Assembly (NCBI RefSeq): GCF_024721995.1
Contig: NZ_JANQBC010000004.1
Span: 1 to 64,000, forward strand
DNA from: Paenibacillus radicibacter
GTDB lineage: Bacteria; Bacillota; Bacilli; Paenibacillales; NBRC-103111
Direction: 5' to 3'
Length of the DNA stretch: 64,000 nucleotides
A program made the position numbers and the translations under genes. Shown here in pieces: positions 36,001 through 44,718 of the stretch (its first letter is position 1; each line of letters starts with the position of its first letter). Below the pieces are notes generated by a model, which saw nothing but the letters and a program-made list of their open reading frames with translations, was not told where the DNA came from and ran no database searches.

Positions 36001-37559
36001 TGAAAATCCCAATTGTCCCTGGTATCGGTACGATTGCTGTCGGTGTTGCCAAAGCAGGCGCTGATGTCATTACCTTATCCGGCTTTGATGGCGGTACAGG
36101 TGCAGCTCGTGTACACTCCTTGACTCACGTTGGTTTACCAACAGAAATCGGTACGAAACTGGCACATGTTGCCCTCATTGAAGCAGGTCTACGTAATCAA
36201 GTCGAACTGTGGTCTGACGGTGGCTTAAAGTCAGGTTCTGATGTTGTCAAAATGGTGATGTTAGGCGCAAACCGCTGCGGATTCGGCTCCATCTCGATGC
36301 AAGCAATCGGTTGTACGACATGCCGTGGTTGTCACCTTGATACATGTCACGTGGGTATTGCTACGCAAATCGACTCGATGGAAGAAGCGGAGGAAAAAGG
36401 TCTTCGCCGCTTCGTACCTCGTCAATTCGATCTAGCTGTTGACTCTCTCGTTCGCCTATTCGGTGGCATAGCAGATGAAATTCGTGAGATTGTCGCAGCA
36501 CTTGGCTTTAAAGACCTGCAAGAACTAGTAGGTCGATCTGATCTACTTGAACAAGTGAGCCACCAAGAGCGTATTGATCTATCCAGCATCCTACGCCCTG
36601 CTCCAATGCCGCTTGCTACACTTGAGCTTGCACATGCACATGCTGAAGTTGCAATCGCATCTTCTGATATTAAGATCGCTGAAGGCGAACTTGGTCAAGA
36701 GTGCTTCCCAGATGAAGTATCATGGGATGCGCCAGTTGAGCGCAATTGGAGTAAAGTGAATGCGGAGACTCGTATTCTTGGTGCAAGATACGGTTCACAT
36801 CGCGTAAGAGACCGCTTCGATGGCTCTTATGATGAACTGCCAGCTGTGTCGCTCAACATGCACGATGGCTCCGTTCCGGGTAACGGATTAGGGGCATTTA
36901 ACGCACGCGGAGTTAACATTACGGTACACGGCGGTGCGGAAGATGGCGTTGGCAAAGTGGCATTCGGTGGTAAGGTTGCTATCTTGAAGTCCCCTGGCCA
37001 ACATGGCGTGTATATCGACGGTTCTGTAGGTAAATCATTCGGCTACGGTGCACAGAAAGGCTTGTTCTTAATCCAAGGCAGTGCAGATACTCGTGCTTGT
37101 ATCCGCTTCTCAGGTGCTGATGTTGTATTCGGTGGTGAGATTAAGGAACCGATCCGTGATGAACTTGGTGGTCTTGCAGCTCGTGCAAACCTAAAGGGCT
37201 TCGCCTTCGAATACATGACGAACGGTCGTGCTGTTGTACTCGGTGATCCAGGTCCTTGGATGTGTGCAGGGATGACTGGTGGTGTCATTTATCAACGTGT
37301 GAACTACGCAATGGGTCTTGATCTCAAAGCAATCGAACGCCGTATTGCCAAAGGCGCTAAAGTGAAGATCGAATCCGTCGGACCGCAAAGTAAACAAGAC
37401 CTAAATGAACTATTAGGTGCTTATCGCGCAGAACTTGCGAACTCGGGTCAAGCTGAAGCTGCTGCTCGTGTGGATGCCCTTCTTGCTGATCTCGACAACA
37501 ACTTCGTGCGTATCGCACCAGTTGCTTTACAAGCCGATCAAAGCGTAGCAACCGAATAA
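33015..37559 (+). CDS. gltB: Glutamate synthase, large subunit
   Basis: 1514 residues, the usual size. The N-terminal glutaminase domain begins after a short propeptide, with the nucleophile Cys23 in EHDSCGIV. A central domain, the FMN-binding synthase domain (about 830-1210) and the C-terminal beta-helix (from about 1270) follow. The 3Fe-4S cysteines are in TTCRGCHLDTCHVGIATQ. The enzyme makes two glutamates from glutamine and 2-oxoglutarate. No small subunit (gltD) is next to it; the downstream gene is unrelated and a strong terminator intervenes. Its partner must be encoded elsewhere, or it uses another electron donor. Confidence 0.95.
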   Translation: MNESMRNEGRFENLLLTEHDSCGIVCIIEKDGHPSTSNIQKAIDALVKLEHRSGFIAGEGDGCGILTDIPRALWERKLVDASLDGALAYTDAFSVAHIFVPRRDEFSVETIQAGIRQLFADHKVSIILEQENGVDRSVLGANGLNDEPLFWQIAALGDESHENLANALYELHVAIEQEYRVHVATLSHVTSAYKVMGSATILQQYFDDTRDPLFASQVTVGHNRYSTNTLSSFFRVQPFSLLGHNGEINTVKKMRIEADMIGVPLVDGGSDSQDMNRVIETFIHRFGMSLFEAMELVFPPIINEMKSFRPELQDLYVYFRQIWGHYAQGPAGIVSRYGNECIFSVDALGLRPVWMVETAESFYFSSEQGVVFVSDMVAEPKPIAPGEKIGVQLTPGQPVNIVPYYQVQNLVLERASKRVDFTGLRKHLNPSLEGLAVEAAPANGEATDSIYSAFGWDRDGISMIEQMAETGAEPIRSLGHDAPHAALHWERQNIPDFIKESVAVVTNPAIDRDREMEHFSTRIVVGPRSAVYGSLDHRLRVELLAPLVLEGANGVDSEQQLSQPSYEALLAMFAGSTTVLSTIFARGTSLRDALDQLAEAAANAVHSGSTLLVLDDTGAHENDRLWIEPHLAVSKVDIRLRSEKIALGDNLRRQASIVLRSAGIRNLHDIAVACGLGADVISPYILFQTASVKEGAVAARRVYAALSKGLEKVISTIGTHELRGYTRFFSSIGLKPEIAEVLDIVNYLGNEEIGTGFSELEADAEKRYADFSNPKAKAAKNFRFFQRMWKALGDAASGAAPYSDYRDKLREEEKKNPISIRHVAEFNYAKSLQEGRTALQPSDVNIAVGNHSLPMLISSMSFGSQNETAFRAYAEAGERLNMVTMNGEGGEIKDMLGRYKNTRGAQVASGRFGVNIELANAVAFLEIKIGQGAKPGEGGHLPGSKVTPKVAAARNATIGSDLISPSNNHDIYSIEDLAQMISELKEASGRKAKIIVKIPIVPGIGTIAVGVAKAGADVITLSGFDGGTGAARVHSLTHVGLPTEIGTKLAHVALIEAGLRNQVELWSDGGLKSGSDVVKMVMLGANRCGFGSISMQAIGCTTCRGCHLDTCHVGIATQIDSMEEAEEKGLRRFVPRQFDLAVDSLVRLFGGIADEIREIVAALGFKDLQELVGRSDLLEQVSHQERIDLSSILRPAPMPLATLELAHAHAEVAIASSDIKIAEGELGQECFPDEVSWDAPVERNWSKVNAETRILGARYGSHRVRDRFDGSYDELPAVSLNMHDGSVPGNGLGAFNARGVNITVHGGAEDGVGKVAFGGKVAILKSPGQHGVYIDGSVGKSFGYGAQKGLFLIQGSADTRACIRFSGADVVFGGEIKEPIRDELGGLAARANLKGFAFEYMTNGRAVVLGDPGPWMCAGMTGGVIYQRVNYAMGLDLKAIERRIAKGAKVKIESVGPQSKQDLNELLGAYRAELANSGQAEAAARVDALLADLDNNFVRIAPVALQADQSVATE

Positions 37560-37578
37560 TCTAGCTTAATCGTAAATA

Positions 37579-37617
37579 AGCATGCCTCTCTTCATCTGAG
37601 AGTGCATGCTTTTTTTC
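37579..37617 (+). terminator. Rho-independent terminator of gltB
   Basis: AGCATGCCTCTC pairs with GAGAGTGCATGCT (one bulge) around TTCATCT, and seven T follow. It lies 20 bases behind the stop codon. Confidence 0.93.
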
Positions 37618-37724
37618 TTCTATATAGAGCACTAGTCATCAGTGAAACGAAATCGGCTTCTTTTACGTATAAATAGTTAACAAATAACGGATTAATATCC
37701 TTTATCAAGAAAGGTGATACAAAC

Positions 37725-38054
37725 ATGAGTAAATCTAGCTTTAACGTAAACCTATCTCCGAGAGAAGTCTTTCACCTCGTCATGAATGAACAAAACGCTG
37801 ATCTGATCCATGATGAATTCCAAGAACTCGGCGATGGACGCTCCATGGGAACCCTTGTTTTTGAAAAATACTACATGCGCACCAGCAATCGTGCTGCGCT
37901 AGTCGTCCTCATTGATAATGTGCAGGGTGTTACCAATGTCCGAGTGATCTCTACTGGAAGTTCAGAGGGCGTATTTTTCAAATTCGACTGGGGTGCAAGT
38001 GCTAACTTTGTGGACAGCGTAGAAAACATTCTTGCACGCTATATCATTTCATAG
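37725..38054 (+). CDS. DUF6054-like protein of unknown function
   Basis: 109 residues, soluble, no signal peptide. The stretches NEQNADLIHDEFQELGDGRS and EKYYMRTSNRAALVVLIDN resemble the DUF6054 family of small Firmicute proteins; no function is known to me. The start follows AAAGGTGAT by about 7 bases. It is a single gene between the gltB terminator and the chemoreceptor gene. Confidence 0.7.
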   Translation: MSKSSFNVNLSPREVFHLVMNEQNADLIHDEFQELGDGRSMGTLVFEKYYMRTSNRAALVVLIDNVQGVTNVRVISTGSSEGVFFKFDWGASANFVDSVENILARYIIS

Positions 38055-38193
38055 CCCGTTACACAAAATGTCGTAAAATATTCTGAAAACATTCGCGTTT
38101 TCGCATTTTAGTGAGACATTTGTCACAGTGAACCTGTGCGATTTGTTGCATGATGATGATGGATATCATTTTATCATGCGAAGGTGATGCTTT

Positions 38194-39474
38194 TTGAAAT
38201 TGGGATTAGTGAAGAAAATTTTGCTCGGTATTATTACAGTATCCATCATAACGTATGGGACGAGTGCAATTTTTATTTTTTACTTAAAAGATATTATTGC
38301 ACCATCCATGCCTCAGTGGATCTACAACTGTGGGGTTCTTGCCCTCGGGATATTCTGGACAAGCTTACTTGCCTATTTGGCTGCCAAATGGTTTACCCGA
38401 CCTCTAATTGCACTCTCGCATTCCATGAATGAGGCGGCTGGTGGAAACCTGCGCGTGGATGTACCCAAGCACCCTTTTGACGATGAAATTCAGACCCTTA
38501 CCTTATCATTTGGTACCATGCTTCATAATCTCAATCAAATGATCAAAGAAATCGCTGATCATGCCGTTGTCACGAATCAAAGTGCTGACACAGTAAGTCA
38601 AGCAATCATGCAAGCCGCACTGCAAGTCGAGAGCATTGCCAAAACCATTGATCATGTTTCCAAAGGAGCAGATGTGCAAGCAAATTCCGTCTCTCATGCG
38701 CTTCATGCCGTCGGACAAATCTCCGATGCAGCAGCAATTGTAAGCGAGAAGGCGACACATACTTACAAAACGACACAGGATCTATGTCATCTACTCGAGG
38801 AAAGCATGCAATCTGTGCAATCCTTGATTCATGGGATGAATACGGTCGCAAAATCTAATGCCCTTACGATGGAAGATGTACATAAGTTAGAACAACATAC
38901 GATGGAAATTAGTGAAATCACGCAGGTTGTTAGGGAGATTTCCGATCAGACGAATTTACTCGCACTTAACGCTTCTATTGAAGCAGCACGTGCTGGTGAT
39001 CATGGACAAGGCTTCTCCATCGTTGCCCAAGAAATTCGTAAACTGGCTGTGAAAAGCTCACAAGCCGTGGATCACATCACAGAGCTGATTGTTCAAATTC
39101 AAGATCAAGTCACAAGCGTAGTTGCCCAAACGAATGAGCAGCTGCACATTGTTGAGAAAGAAGCTGCGAAAAGTGAAGATATGCAGGAAGCCCTTCACGG
39201 TATTAATTCTTCAATTCAAGAGACGTCCGAATCTGTAACGAGCATTGTTGAAGTCGTCTCCAATCAGAATGTCCAGATCAAGCATACGCTTGATCAAACA
39301 TCTGGGATTGCGGGGATTGCAGAGCAAATTGCAGAAGGTGCTCGCGAGATGGCAGCATCCACACAGGAGCAGACCGCTATCATGGAGGAAATTGCCGCAT
39401 CATCCGAAATTCTTAGAGAGTACTCGTCGAACTTACAGACGAAGACAAAAGTATTCCGATTCGAACAAGCTTAA
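38194..39474 (+). CDS. Methyl-accepting chemotaxis protein without a ligand-binding domain
   Basis: 426 residues. Two membrane segments (about 7-29 and 43-64) are separated by only about 13 residues, so there is no extracellular sensing domain. A HAMP domain (about 65-117) and the methyl-accepting signalling domain follow, with the conserved hairpin tip [24 protein letters not shown]. The start is TTG, with AAGGTGA about 8 bases upstream. It may sense membrane state or act through partners. It is transcribed alone and ends at a bidirectional terminator. Confidence 0.92.
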   Translation: MKLGLVKKILLGIITVSIITYGTSAIFIFYLKDIIAPSMPQWIYNCGVLALGIFWTSLLAYLAAKWFTRPLIALSHSMNEAAGGNLRVDVPKHPFDDEIQTLTLSFGTMLHNLNQMIKEIADHAVVTNQSADTVSQAIMQAALQVESIAKTIDHVSKGADVQANSVSHALHAVGQISDAAAIVSEKATHTYKTTQDLCHLLEESMQSVQSLIHGMNTVAKSNALTMEDVHKLEQHTMEISEITQVVREISDQTNLLALNASIEAARAGDHGQGFSIVAQEIRKLAVKSSQAVDHITELIVQIQDQVTSVVAQTNEQLHIVEKEAAKSEDMQEALHGINSSIQETSESVTSIVEVVSNQNVQIKHTLDQTSGIAGIAEQIAEGAREMAASTQEQTAIMEEIAASSEILREYSSNLQTKTKVFRFEQA

Positions 39475-39495
39475 AATGTTCCCTTACATAGATGC

Positions 39496-39534
39496 AAAAA
39501 AAGCATGTCATCTGAAGTGGATGGCATGCTTTTT
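39496..39534. terminator. Bidirectional terminator between the chemoreceptor and IMPase genes
   Basis: AAAAAAGCATGTCATC pairs with GATGGCATGCTTTTT (one mismatch) around a 7-base loop, giving T-runs in both directions between two converging genes. Confidence 0.88.
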
Positions 39535-39554
39535 CATTGGATTGTTTATTGAAG

Positions 39555-40385
39555 CTATTGTCTTGCCTTCGTAAGTTCACTCACCATTTCATCATGAATA
39601 AGTCCGTTTGTCGCAAGCATGTTGCGCACAGCAAGTGAATATGGTTTACCGTCTGTATCTGTCACTCGCCCACCCGCTTCTTGAATGAGCAGTGCTCCTG
39701 CAGCTACATCCCAAGCATTCAGACCAATTTCCCAGAAACCACTAAGTCTGCCTGAAGCCACATAGGCCATATGCAAGGCTGCAGATCCTGCAACACGTAA
39801 GTTACGTACTTGTGGGCTGATCACATTCACACCGGCTAAATTCAGTGGCAATGCATATTGTTGATCGGGTGGGAATCCTGTAGCAACAAGGGCTTGTGCT
39901 AACGTCTCTTCACCTGATACTTCAAGCACTTTGCCTCGAAGATAGGCACCTTTACCTTTTTCCGCAACGAATAATTCATCTCGCATCGGGTCGTAAATGG
40001 CAGCAACGATCACTTCTCCACGATGTGCCAGGGCAATAGACACACAGAAGAATGGGAATCCATGTACGAAATTCGTCGTTCCATCAATCGGATCTACGAT
40101 CCATAAGTATTCAGCATCACTCATCTCTCGCAAAGCTTGAGCAGATGCCGCTGGACCTGGCTCTACCCCTTCTTCACCAAGTATCGAGTGATCAGGAAAG
40201 TGAGTTAGAATTAAATTACGAATAAGTTTCTCTGCACCTTTGTCAATTTCAGTGACCAAATCTTGTGAGGATTGTTTCAAGTTAACTTCTCGAATGTTGC
40301 CTAGTTTGCTTTTAATCCACTCCCCCGCTTTAGAGGCTGTGTTAATTGCGACGGCAGTGAAGCTTTTTGATCCAATCGTATACAT
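39555..40385 (-). CDS. Inositol monophosphatase family protein (SuhB-like)
   Basis: 276 residues. Metal-binding motifs are LGEEG (about 68-72), WIVDPIDGTTNFVHG (about 94-108) and WDVAAGALLIQEAGG (about 224-238), the full set for a magnesium-dependent, lithium-sensitive phosphatase. Family members act on inositol phosphate, histidinol phosphate or similar small phosphates; the substrate here cannot be told. The start has only a weak AAAGAG ribosome binding site. Confidence 0.92.
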   Translation of the reverse strand: MYTIGSKSFTAVAINTASKAGEWIKSKLGNIREVNLKQSSQDLVTEIDKGAEKLIRNLILTHFPDHSILGEEGVEPGPAASAQALREMSDAEYLWIVDPIDGTTNFVHGFPFFCVSIALAHRGEVIVAAIYDPMRDELFVAEKGKGAYLRGKVLEVSGEETLAQALVATGFPPDQQYALPLNLAGVNVISPQVRNLRVAGSAALHMAYVASGRLSGFWEIGLNAWDVAAGALLIQEAGGRVTDTDGKPYSLAVRNMLATNGLIHDEMVSELTKARQ

Positions 40386-40473
40386 CTATAATCAACTCTT
40401 TCTACTATATTCAACATCATTATTATAGTCGATAATACGTGAGAAGAGAGTAGGACGTTTCATTAAGATTTGA

Positions 40474-40518
40474 CAAAAAAAAGAAGCGCACACCGATTCG
40501 CAAATCAGTGCACGCTTC
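40474..40518 (-). terminator. Rho-independent terminator of fabI
   Basis: GAAGCG (40483-40488) pairs with CGCTTC (40513-40518), with interrupted inner pairing (CA/TG, GATT/AATC). On the minus strand a run of T (40474-40482) follows. Confidence 0.8.
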
Positions 40519-40547
40519 ACTTGTTCGTTATTTGACTGGGGATGTTA

Positions 40548-41318
40548 TTAAACGCCCATAATGTGGAATCCAGCGTCCACGTAGATCACTTCTCCTGTAA
40601 TACCGCGGGAAAGTGGGCTAAGCAAGAACATTGCTGTGTCGCCAACCTCAGCTACATCTGTTGTACGGCGAAGAGGTGCTCTCTCTTCTACTGTATGAAG
40701 GATAGAGTTGAAGTCTTTGATGCCTTTTGCAGCAAGTGTACGGATTGGGCCAGCAGACACACCGTTCACACGGATGTTGTGAGGTCCAAGGTCAGCTGCT
40801 AGGTAGCGAATACTTGCTTCAAGTGCAGCTTTCGCAACACCCATTACATTGTAGTTCTTCATTACGCGCTCAGAACCAAGGTATGTCATCGCCATGATCG
40901 CGCCGCCTTCTGTCATAAGCGGATAAACACGCTTCGCAACAGCTACTAGGGAGTATGCGGAGATGTCGTTTGCAAGTGCAAATCCATCACGGGATGTGCC
41001 TAAGAACATACCATCAAGCTCTTCGCCCTTAGCGAATGCGATAGAGTGTACGAAACCATGTAATACGCCGAACTCTTCCTTCAGCTTGTCCACTAGTGTA
41101 TCGATCTCAGCATCTACTGTTACGTTACACGGAAGAACGACTGAACCTGGAAGTTGGTCAGCTAGCTTACGAACACGCTGTTCTACACGCTCGCTCTCAT
41201 ATGTAAAAGCAAGTCTTGCACCTTGTGCAGATAAAGATTGTGCAATCGCCCAAGCAATACTGCGGTCATTGGCTACACCCATTACGAGTACGTTCTTACC
41301 TGTCATTAATCCATTCAT
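40548..41318 (-). CDS. fabI: Enoyl-[acyl-carrier-protein] reductase FabI
   Basis: 256 residues, typical for FabI. It has the NAD-binding GVANDRSIAWAIAQ, the catalytic Tyr-x6-Lys in YNVMGVAKAALEAS and the TYLGSERV stretch. It catalyses the last reduction of the fatty acid elongation cycle and is the triclosan target. The start follows GAGGGG by about 12 bases. No FapR box was recognised upstream. The gene is monocistronic. Confidence 0.97.
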   Translation of the reverse strand: MNGLMTGKNVLVMGVANDRSIAWAIAQSLSAQGARLAFTYESERVEQRVRKLADQLPGSVVLPCNVTVDAEIDTLVDKLKEEFGVLHGFVHSIAFAKGEELDGMFLGTSRDGFALANDISAYSLVAVAKRVYPLMTEGGAIMAMTYLGSERVMKNYNVMGVAKAALEASIRYLAADLGPHNIRVNGVSAGPIRTLAAKGIKDFNSILHTVEERAPLRRTTDVAEVGDTAMFLLSPLSRGITGEVIYVDAGFHIMGV

Positions 41319-41415
41319 TACGTTTATATTCCCCTCTCAAACTGTATATAAAGTTCGTTACGTGCCTATGTGTGTTACTACATATTCTACAAATTAACCG
41401 ATTTCCCCTCTTATT

Positions 41416-42384
41416 TCAAGTTTTGATGGAAATGGAAGCTTCATCTATTTGCTCCACATCCGTCTCATTAATCAAGTCTTGAACCAATTGTATCAAGGCA
41501 CTGTCCTTCATCTTAGCCTCAATCATTACATCTAAATGGGGTGTAAATGGCGCAATCCCCCTCATAAAAGCAAGCAGTCCCACTGGGTCTACATAATCCG
41601 CATGACTGCGCGGGTTTGTTTCATTTTTCGGGGAAGAGACATGAATTTTCGGTGGTAAAGGTGCGTCTTGTTCCCATGTTTTTAATATGCGCGGCCACAG
41701 CTCCACACTCGTCTGCTCGCTTAGATTTACTTCATCATGATGAATATCGAGTACCATGGGAACTCCAACCTGTTCACATACTTCCAAAGTCTCAAGCGCT
41801 GTAAACGTCTTATCATCATTCTCTAAAGTAAGTCTCGCACGCACTTCCGGACGAAGCAAGGCAAAGTGCTCTACAAAACGTTTACTTGCCGTCACCTTGT
41901 CACCATAGGCACCACCGATATGAATATTGCTCTTCGCATCGGTATTTAGCCCCATGGCTTCAAGCATCGCCGTATGCCGCTCTATATCTCCAATTGAAGA
42001 TTGCAAGACCGACTCTCTTGGCGTTGATAACACGGTAAAATGGTCCGGATGAAAGCTCACCCGCATCTGATGCTGCTTCACATAATCTCCAACCGCTTTG
42101 AAATCATCCGCAAGCACAGGCATCGGGTTCCATCCTTCTACGGATTCATGCCCAATTAACGGAATGAGCTTAGAGGAGAAGCGAAATACCACTATGTCGT
42201 GTGCGCGATTATGTTTGAGCAGACGTAAGGAATTGTGCAAGTTCTCAGCAGCTAACCGTTCAAGCTTACGAAGTCCCGCTTCTCGATCTTGGAGCTTGTT
42301 AAATGAAGTGACGGTCATTGTTCGGGAAGGTGATGCCTTCTCTACAATTGTTGACATGGCAACATAGCCGAATCTTACGATCAA
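41416..42384 (-). CDS. uvsE: UV DNA damage endonuclease UvsE
   Basis: 322 residues with the family signature RFGYVAMS at the N-terminus and the TIM-barrel metal-site stretches SFHPDHFTVL, NIHIGGAYGDK, RLTLENDD and MVLDIHHDEVN. The enzyme nicks 5' of UV photoproducts and some abasic sites; in spore formers it backs up other repair. The start is TTG, with GGAGG 7 bases upstream; no ATG start fits. It is separated from the heme operon by that operon's terminator. Confidence 0.95.
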   Translation of the reverse strand: MIVRFGYVAMSTIVEKASPSRTMTVTSFNKLQDREAGLRKLERLAAENLHNSLRLLKHNRAHDIVVFRFSSKLIPLIGHESVEGWNPMPVLADDFKAVGDYVKQHQMRVSFHPDHFTVLSTPRESVLQSSIGDIERHTAMLEAMGLNTDAKSNIHIGGAYGDKVTASKRFVEHFALLRPEVRARLTLENDDKTFTALETLEVCEQVGVPMVLDIHHDEVNLSEQTSVELWPRILKTWEQDAPLPPKIHVSSPKNETNPRSHADYVDPVGLLAFMRGIAPFTPHLDVMIEAKMKDSALIQLVQDLINETDVEQIDEASISIKT

Positions 42385-42454
42385 AGGTATACCTCCTACA
42401 AAAGATACATACGAGTTCTTTGGTTATTATTTCATTAATTATCGTTATCATGTA

Positions 42455-42490
42455 CAAAAGGCGAACTCCCAACTAAATTGGAAATTCGCC
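42455..42490 (-). terminator. Terminator of the heme uptake operon
   Basis: GGCGAA (42460-42465) pairs with TTCGCC (42485-42490), continued by an interrupted inner stem (CAA/TTG). Four T follow on the minus strand. Confidence 0.75.
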
Positions 42491-42515
42491 CTCTTATTTA
42501 AGCTATTCGTTTAAT

Positions 42516-42896
42516 CTACTCGTTAACTGCTGCTGAGGCTTCAACCGGCAAATGGGTATGAACAATTTCGTGATACGAAATTTTGGAACCGATAATTGGG
42601 CTATCAGCTTTCTCACCATGCCCATGACCTTGCCCTTCTTGCTTGTTCTCTTCTTTTTTCTTATGACCATGCGCCGCTTTGAACGAATCGCTCGCTACCC
42701 ACGCCTCAAAATGCGCTTTGGACTCCCATACCGTGTTCACTTTGATTTCTTCATACTCGGTAAGTCCTTCTGTGCGCAGAAGATCAAGTCTTACAAACCC
42801 TTCAAAGCTTTGCACACCTTTAGCCACTTTAAATCTTTCTAGAATCGCGCTACTACATCCCAATTTCACTTGAATCGTATTCGTTACAATAATCAT
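42516..42896 (-). CDS. Heme-degrading monooxygenase, IsdG/HmoA type, with His-rich insert
   Basis: 126 residues from the second ATG of the longest frame, 9 bases behind GGGAGG. An ABM-fold protein in which N6, W66 and H76 match the Asn-Trp-His set of IsdG (N7, W67, H77). IsdG-type enzymes open heme and release iron. A His/Gly/Lys-rich insert (about 77-97, HGHKKK ... GQGHGHGE) directly after H76 is unusual and might bind metal or heme. It is the last gene of a Fur-controlled operon, behind a heme-type ABC transporter, which supports the role. Confidence 0.87.
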   Translation of the reverse strand: MIIVTNTIQVKLGCSSAILERFKVAKGVQSFEGFVRLDLLRTEGLTEYEEIKVNTVWESKAHFEAWVASDSFKAAHGHKKKEENKQEGQGHGHGEKADSPIIGSKISYHEIVHTHLPVEASAAVNE

Positions 42897-42898
42897 CC

Positions 42899-43735
42899 TC
42901 ATACGCCTCCCTTAATCTCCACATGGTTTAATTCATCTTCACAACAACGAACTCTTCTCGGTGTAAAAAATGGCTTATTCCCATCATCGTATATATCGAC
43001 GTCAATTTCAAATACGTGCTGAAACATCGATTTGCACAGCACACACTGCGGGATGCCGTCGTAGACGACCTCCCCTTTCTTCATGACAATGAGTCGATCG
43101 CTATACTGTGCCGCCTGATTAATATCATGAAGTACCATAATAATCGTCATCTTGAACTGTCTGTTCAAATTCTGAACAAGTTCCATGACTTCCAGTTGGT
43201 GTGAAATATCCAGATAAGTCGTAGGCTCATCCAAGAGCAACACTTTCGGACGCTGGGCAATCGCCATCGCAATCCACGCTCGTTGCCGCTCCCCTCCTGA
43301 TAAAGAAGGCAAGGTGCGATGCTCATATGTGGTCAGATTCGTGACCGAAAGCGCCCACTTGATAATCTCCTCATCTTCACCACCAAGACGCTCGAACCAA
43401 TTCTTGTGTGGATGTCGCCCGAATTCCACCAGCTCTCGTACGGTAAAATCGAGCTGATGATCATGCATTTGCGGTAGCATGGCAAGCTTCTTGGCAATAT
43501 CTGCACTGCTCATCACCCGCAGTTCTTTCCCATCCAGCCACACTTCACCTCGAACCGGATCGAGCAAGCGAGCCAAGAGCCTAAGCAGCGTAGACTTCCC
43601 AGACCCGTTTGGTCCAATCAGGCTAACAATTTCACCCTCTCGAACTTCCAGACTAATCGTATCGAGCCCAAAATGCTCAGAGTACCGATAACTAAGTTCT
43701 TTAGTATGCAGAACGTTGTCCTGATTGATCTCCAA
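42899..43735 (-). CDS. Heme/siderophore ABC transporter ATP-binding protein (FecE-like)
   Basis: 278 residues from a TTG at 43735, which has GGGAGG 8 bases upstream; the longer frame runs deep into the permease gene and lacks a ribosome binding site. Walker A is GPNGSGKST, the signature LSGGERQRAWIAMA, Walker B VLLLDEPTTYLD and switch His VLHDIN. The C-terminus carries a CVLC pair and RRVRCCEDE, which is unusual for this family. It overlaps the permease gene by 35 bases. Confidence 0.93.
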   Translation of the reverse strand: MEINQDNVLHTKELSYRYSEHFGLDTISLEVREGEIVSLIGPNGSGKSTLLRLLARLLDPVRGEVWLDGKELRVMSSADIAKKLAMLPQMHDHQLDFTVRELVEFGRHPHKNWFERLGGEDEEIIKWALSVTNLTTYEHRTLPSLSGGERQRAWIAMAIAQRPKVLLLDEPTTYLDISHQLEVMELVQNLNRQFKMTIIMVLHDINQAAQYSDRLIVMKKGEVVYDGIPQCVLCKSMFQHVFEIDVDIYDDGNKPFFTPRRVRCCEDELNHVEIKGGV

Positions 43736-44717
43736 TTCGCTTTCCTCCCTTTTGCAAAATGAACAAAAAGAACGGGCCACCAATAAACGACAGTAGAATA
43801 CCAACAGGCAGCTCAATCGGATCAAACCAGCTTCTTGCAATGGCATCTGCTACAACAACGAGAAGTCCACCTCCAAGTGCTGATATCGGAAGTAGGAATC
43901 GATAATCATTGCCTACAATCAGGCGAACGATATGTGGAACAACAAGCCCCACAAAACCGATTAAACCTGCAACACTCACAGCAATTCCAGATAATAAAGT
44001 ACTCAGAACGATCAAGAAGAACCGACTTCGCTCCACCTTATGACCGATGAGCTTCGCAACTTCATCCCCTAACATCAGGATACGTACGTGCTTAACCGCA
44101 AATGCAGATAGTCCAAGTGCAAACACCGCATAGTAAATGATCATCTGAAACTGTGACCAGCCTGCGCCAGATATTCCTCCAGCAAGCCATGGCAGCACTG
44201 CTTGAACCCGATCACTATATAGCAGCATAATCGCTGACATCGATGCGCCAATAACCGCATTAATCGAAATCCCAACCAAGATAATCCGTCCAGGTGATGC
44301 GCCTTTATTCCACGCTAAACCATAAATCACAAACGCTGTGATACAAGCACCTAGAAAGGCTGCTAGAGGGAGAAAAATAATATATTGCGGGAATACGACC
44401 ATAATCAGTGTTGCCATCAGACCTGCTCCAGACGATACCCCAATAATGCCCGGATCAGCGAGTGGATTACGCATAACCCCTTGCAATAAGGAGCCTGCCG
44501 TTGCCAGACACATCCCCACAATTACCCCAACAAGCACTCGAGGTATTCTTAGGTCCCATATGATGGAACGAGCCATGGAAGACTCGGGATTCCATATCCC
44601 TTCGATCACCTCTTTATAAGTGAAACTCACAGCGCCGACAACCAGTCCATACAAGCAAGCAAGTATCAGCAGGCCGCCTATTGCGATCATGATGATCCAG
44701 CGTACAGAAGTTTTCAT
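43701..44717 (-). CDS. Heme/siderophore ABC transporter permease (FecCD family)
   Basis: 338 residues with about nine or ten membrane segments. Family stretches are RIPRVLVGVIVGMCLATAGS (about 57-76), NPLADPGIIGVSSGAGL (about 84-100) and GFVGLVVPHIVRLIVGNDYR (about 257-276). It forms the membrane channel, probably as a homodimer, since only one permease gene is present. It starts 1 base after the stop of the binding-protein gene. Confidence 0.95.
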   Translation of the reverse strand: MKTSVRWIIMIAIGGLLILACLYGLVVGAVSFTYKEVIEGIWNPESSMARSIIWDLRIPRVLVGVIVGMCLATAGSLLQGVMRNPLADPGIIGVSSGAGLMATLIMVVFPQYIIFLPLAAFLGACITAFVIYGLAWNKGASPGRIILVGISINAVIGASMSAIMLLYSDRVQAVLPWLAGGISGAGWSQFQMIIYYAVFALGLSAFAVKHVRILMLGDEVAKLIGHKVERSRFFLIVLSTLLSGIAVSVAGLIGFVGLVVPHIVRLIVGNDYRFLLPISALGGGLLVVVADAIARSWFDPIELPVGILLSFIGGPFFLFILQKGGKRIGDQSGQRSAY

Positions 44718-44718
44718 C

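Noticed and set aside
38130-38190. Inverted repeat GCATGAT...ATCATGC upstream of the chemoreceptor gene
   Set aside because: The stem is interrupted and sequence-simple (ATG/ATC-rich); there is no consistent link to a known operator or terminator.
41319-41415. Possible FapR operator upstream of fabI
   Set aside because: The best stretch, around TTTGTAGAATATGTAGTAAC, does not match the FapR consensus well enough.
43736-43846. N-terminal extension of the heme ABC ATPase
   Set aside because: It runs inside the permease coding region and encodes no ABC-domain residues; a TTG with GGGAGG upstream gives the normal length.
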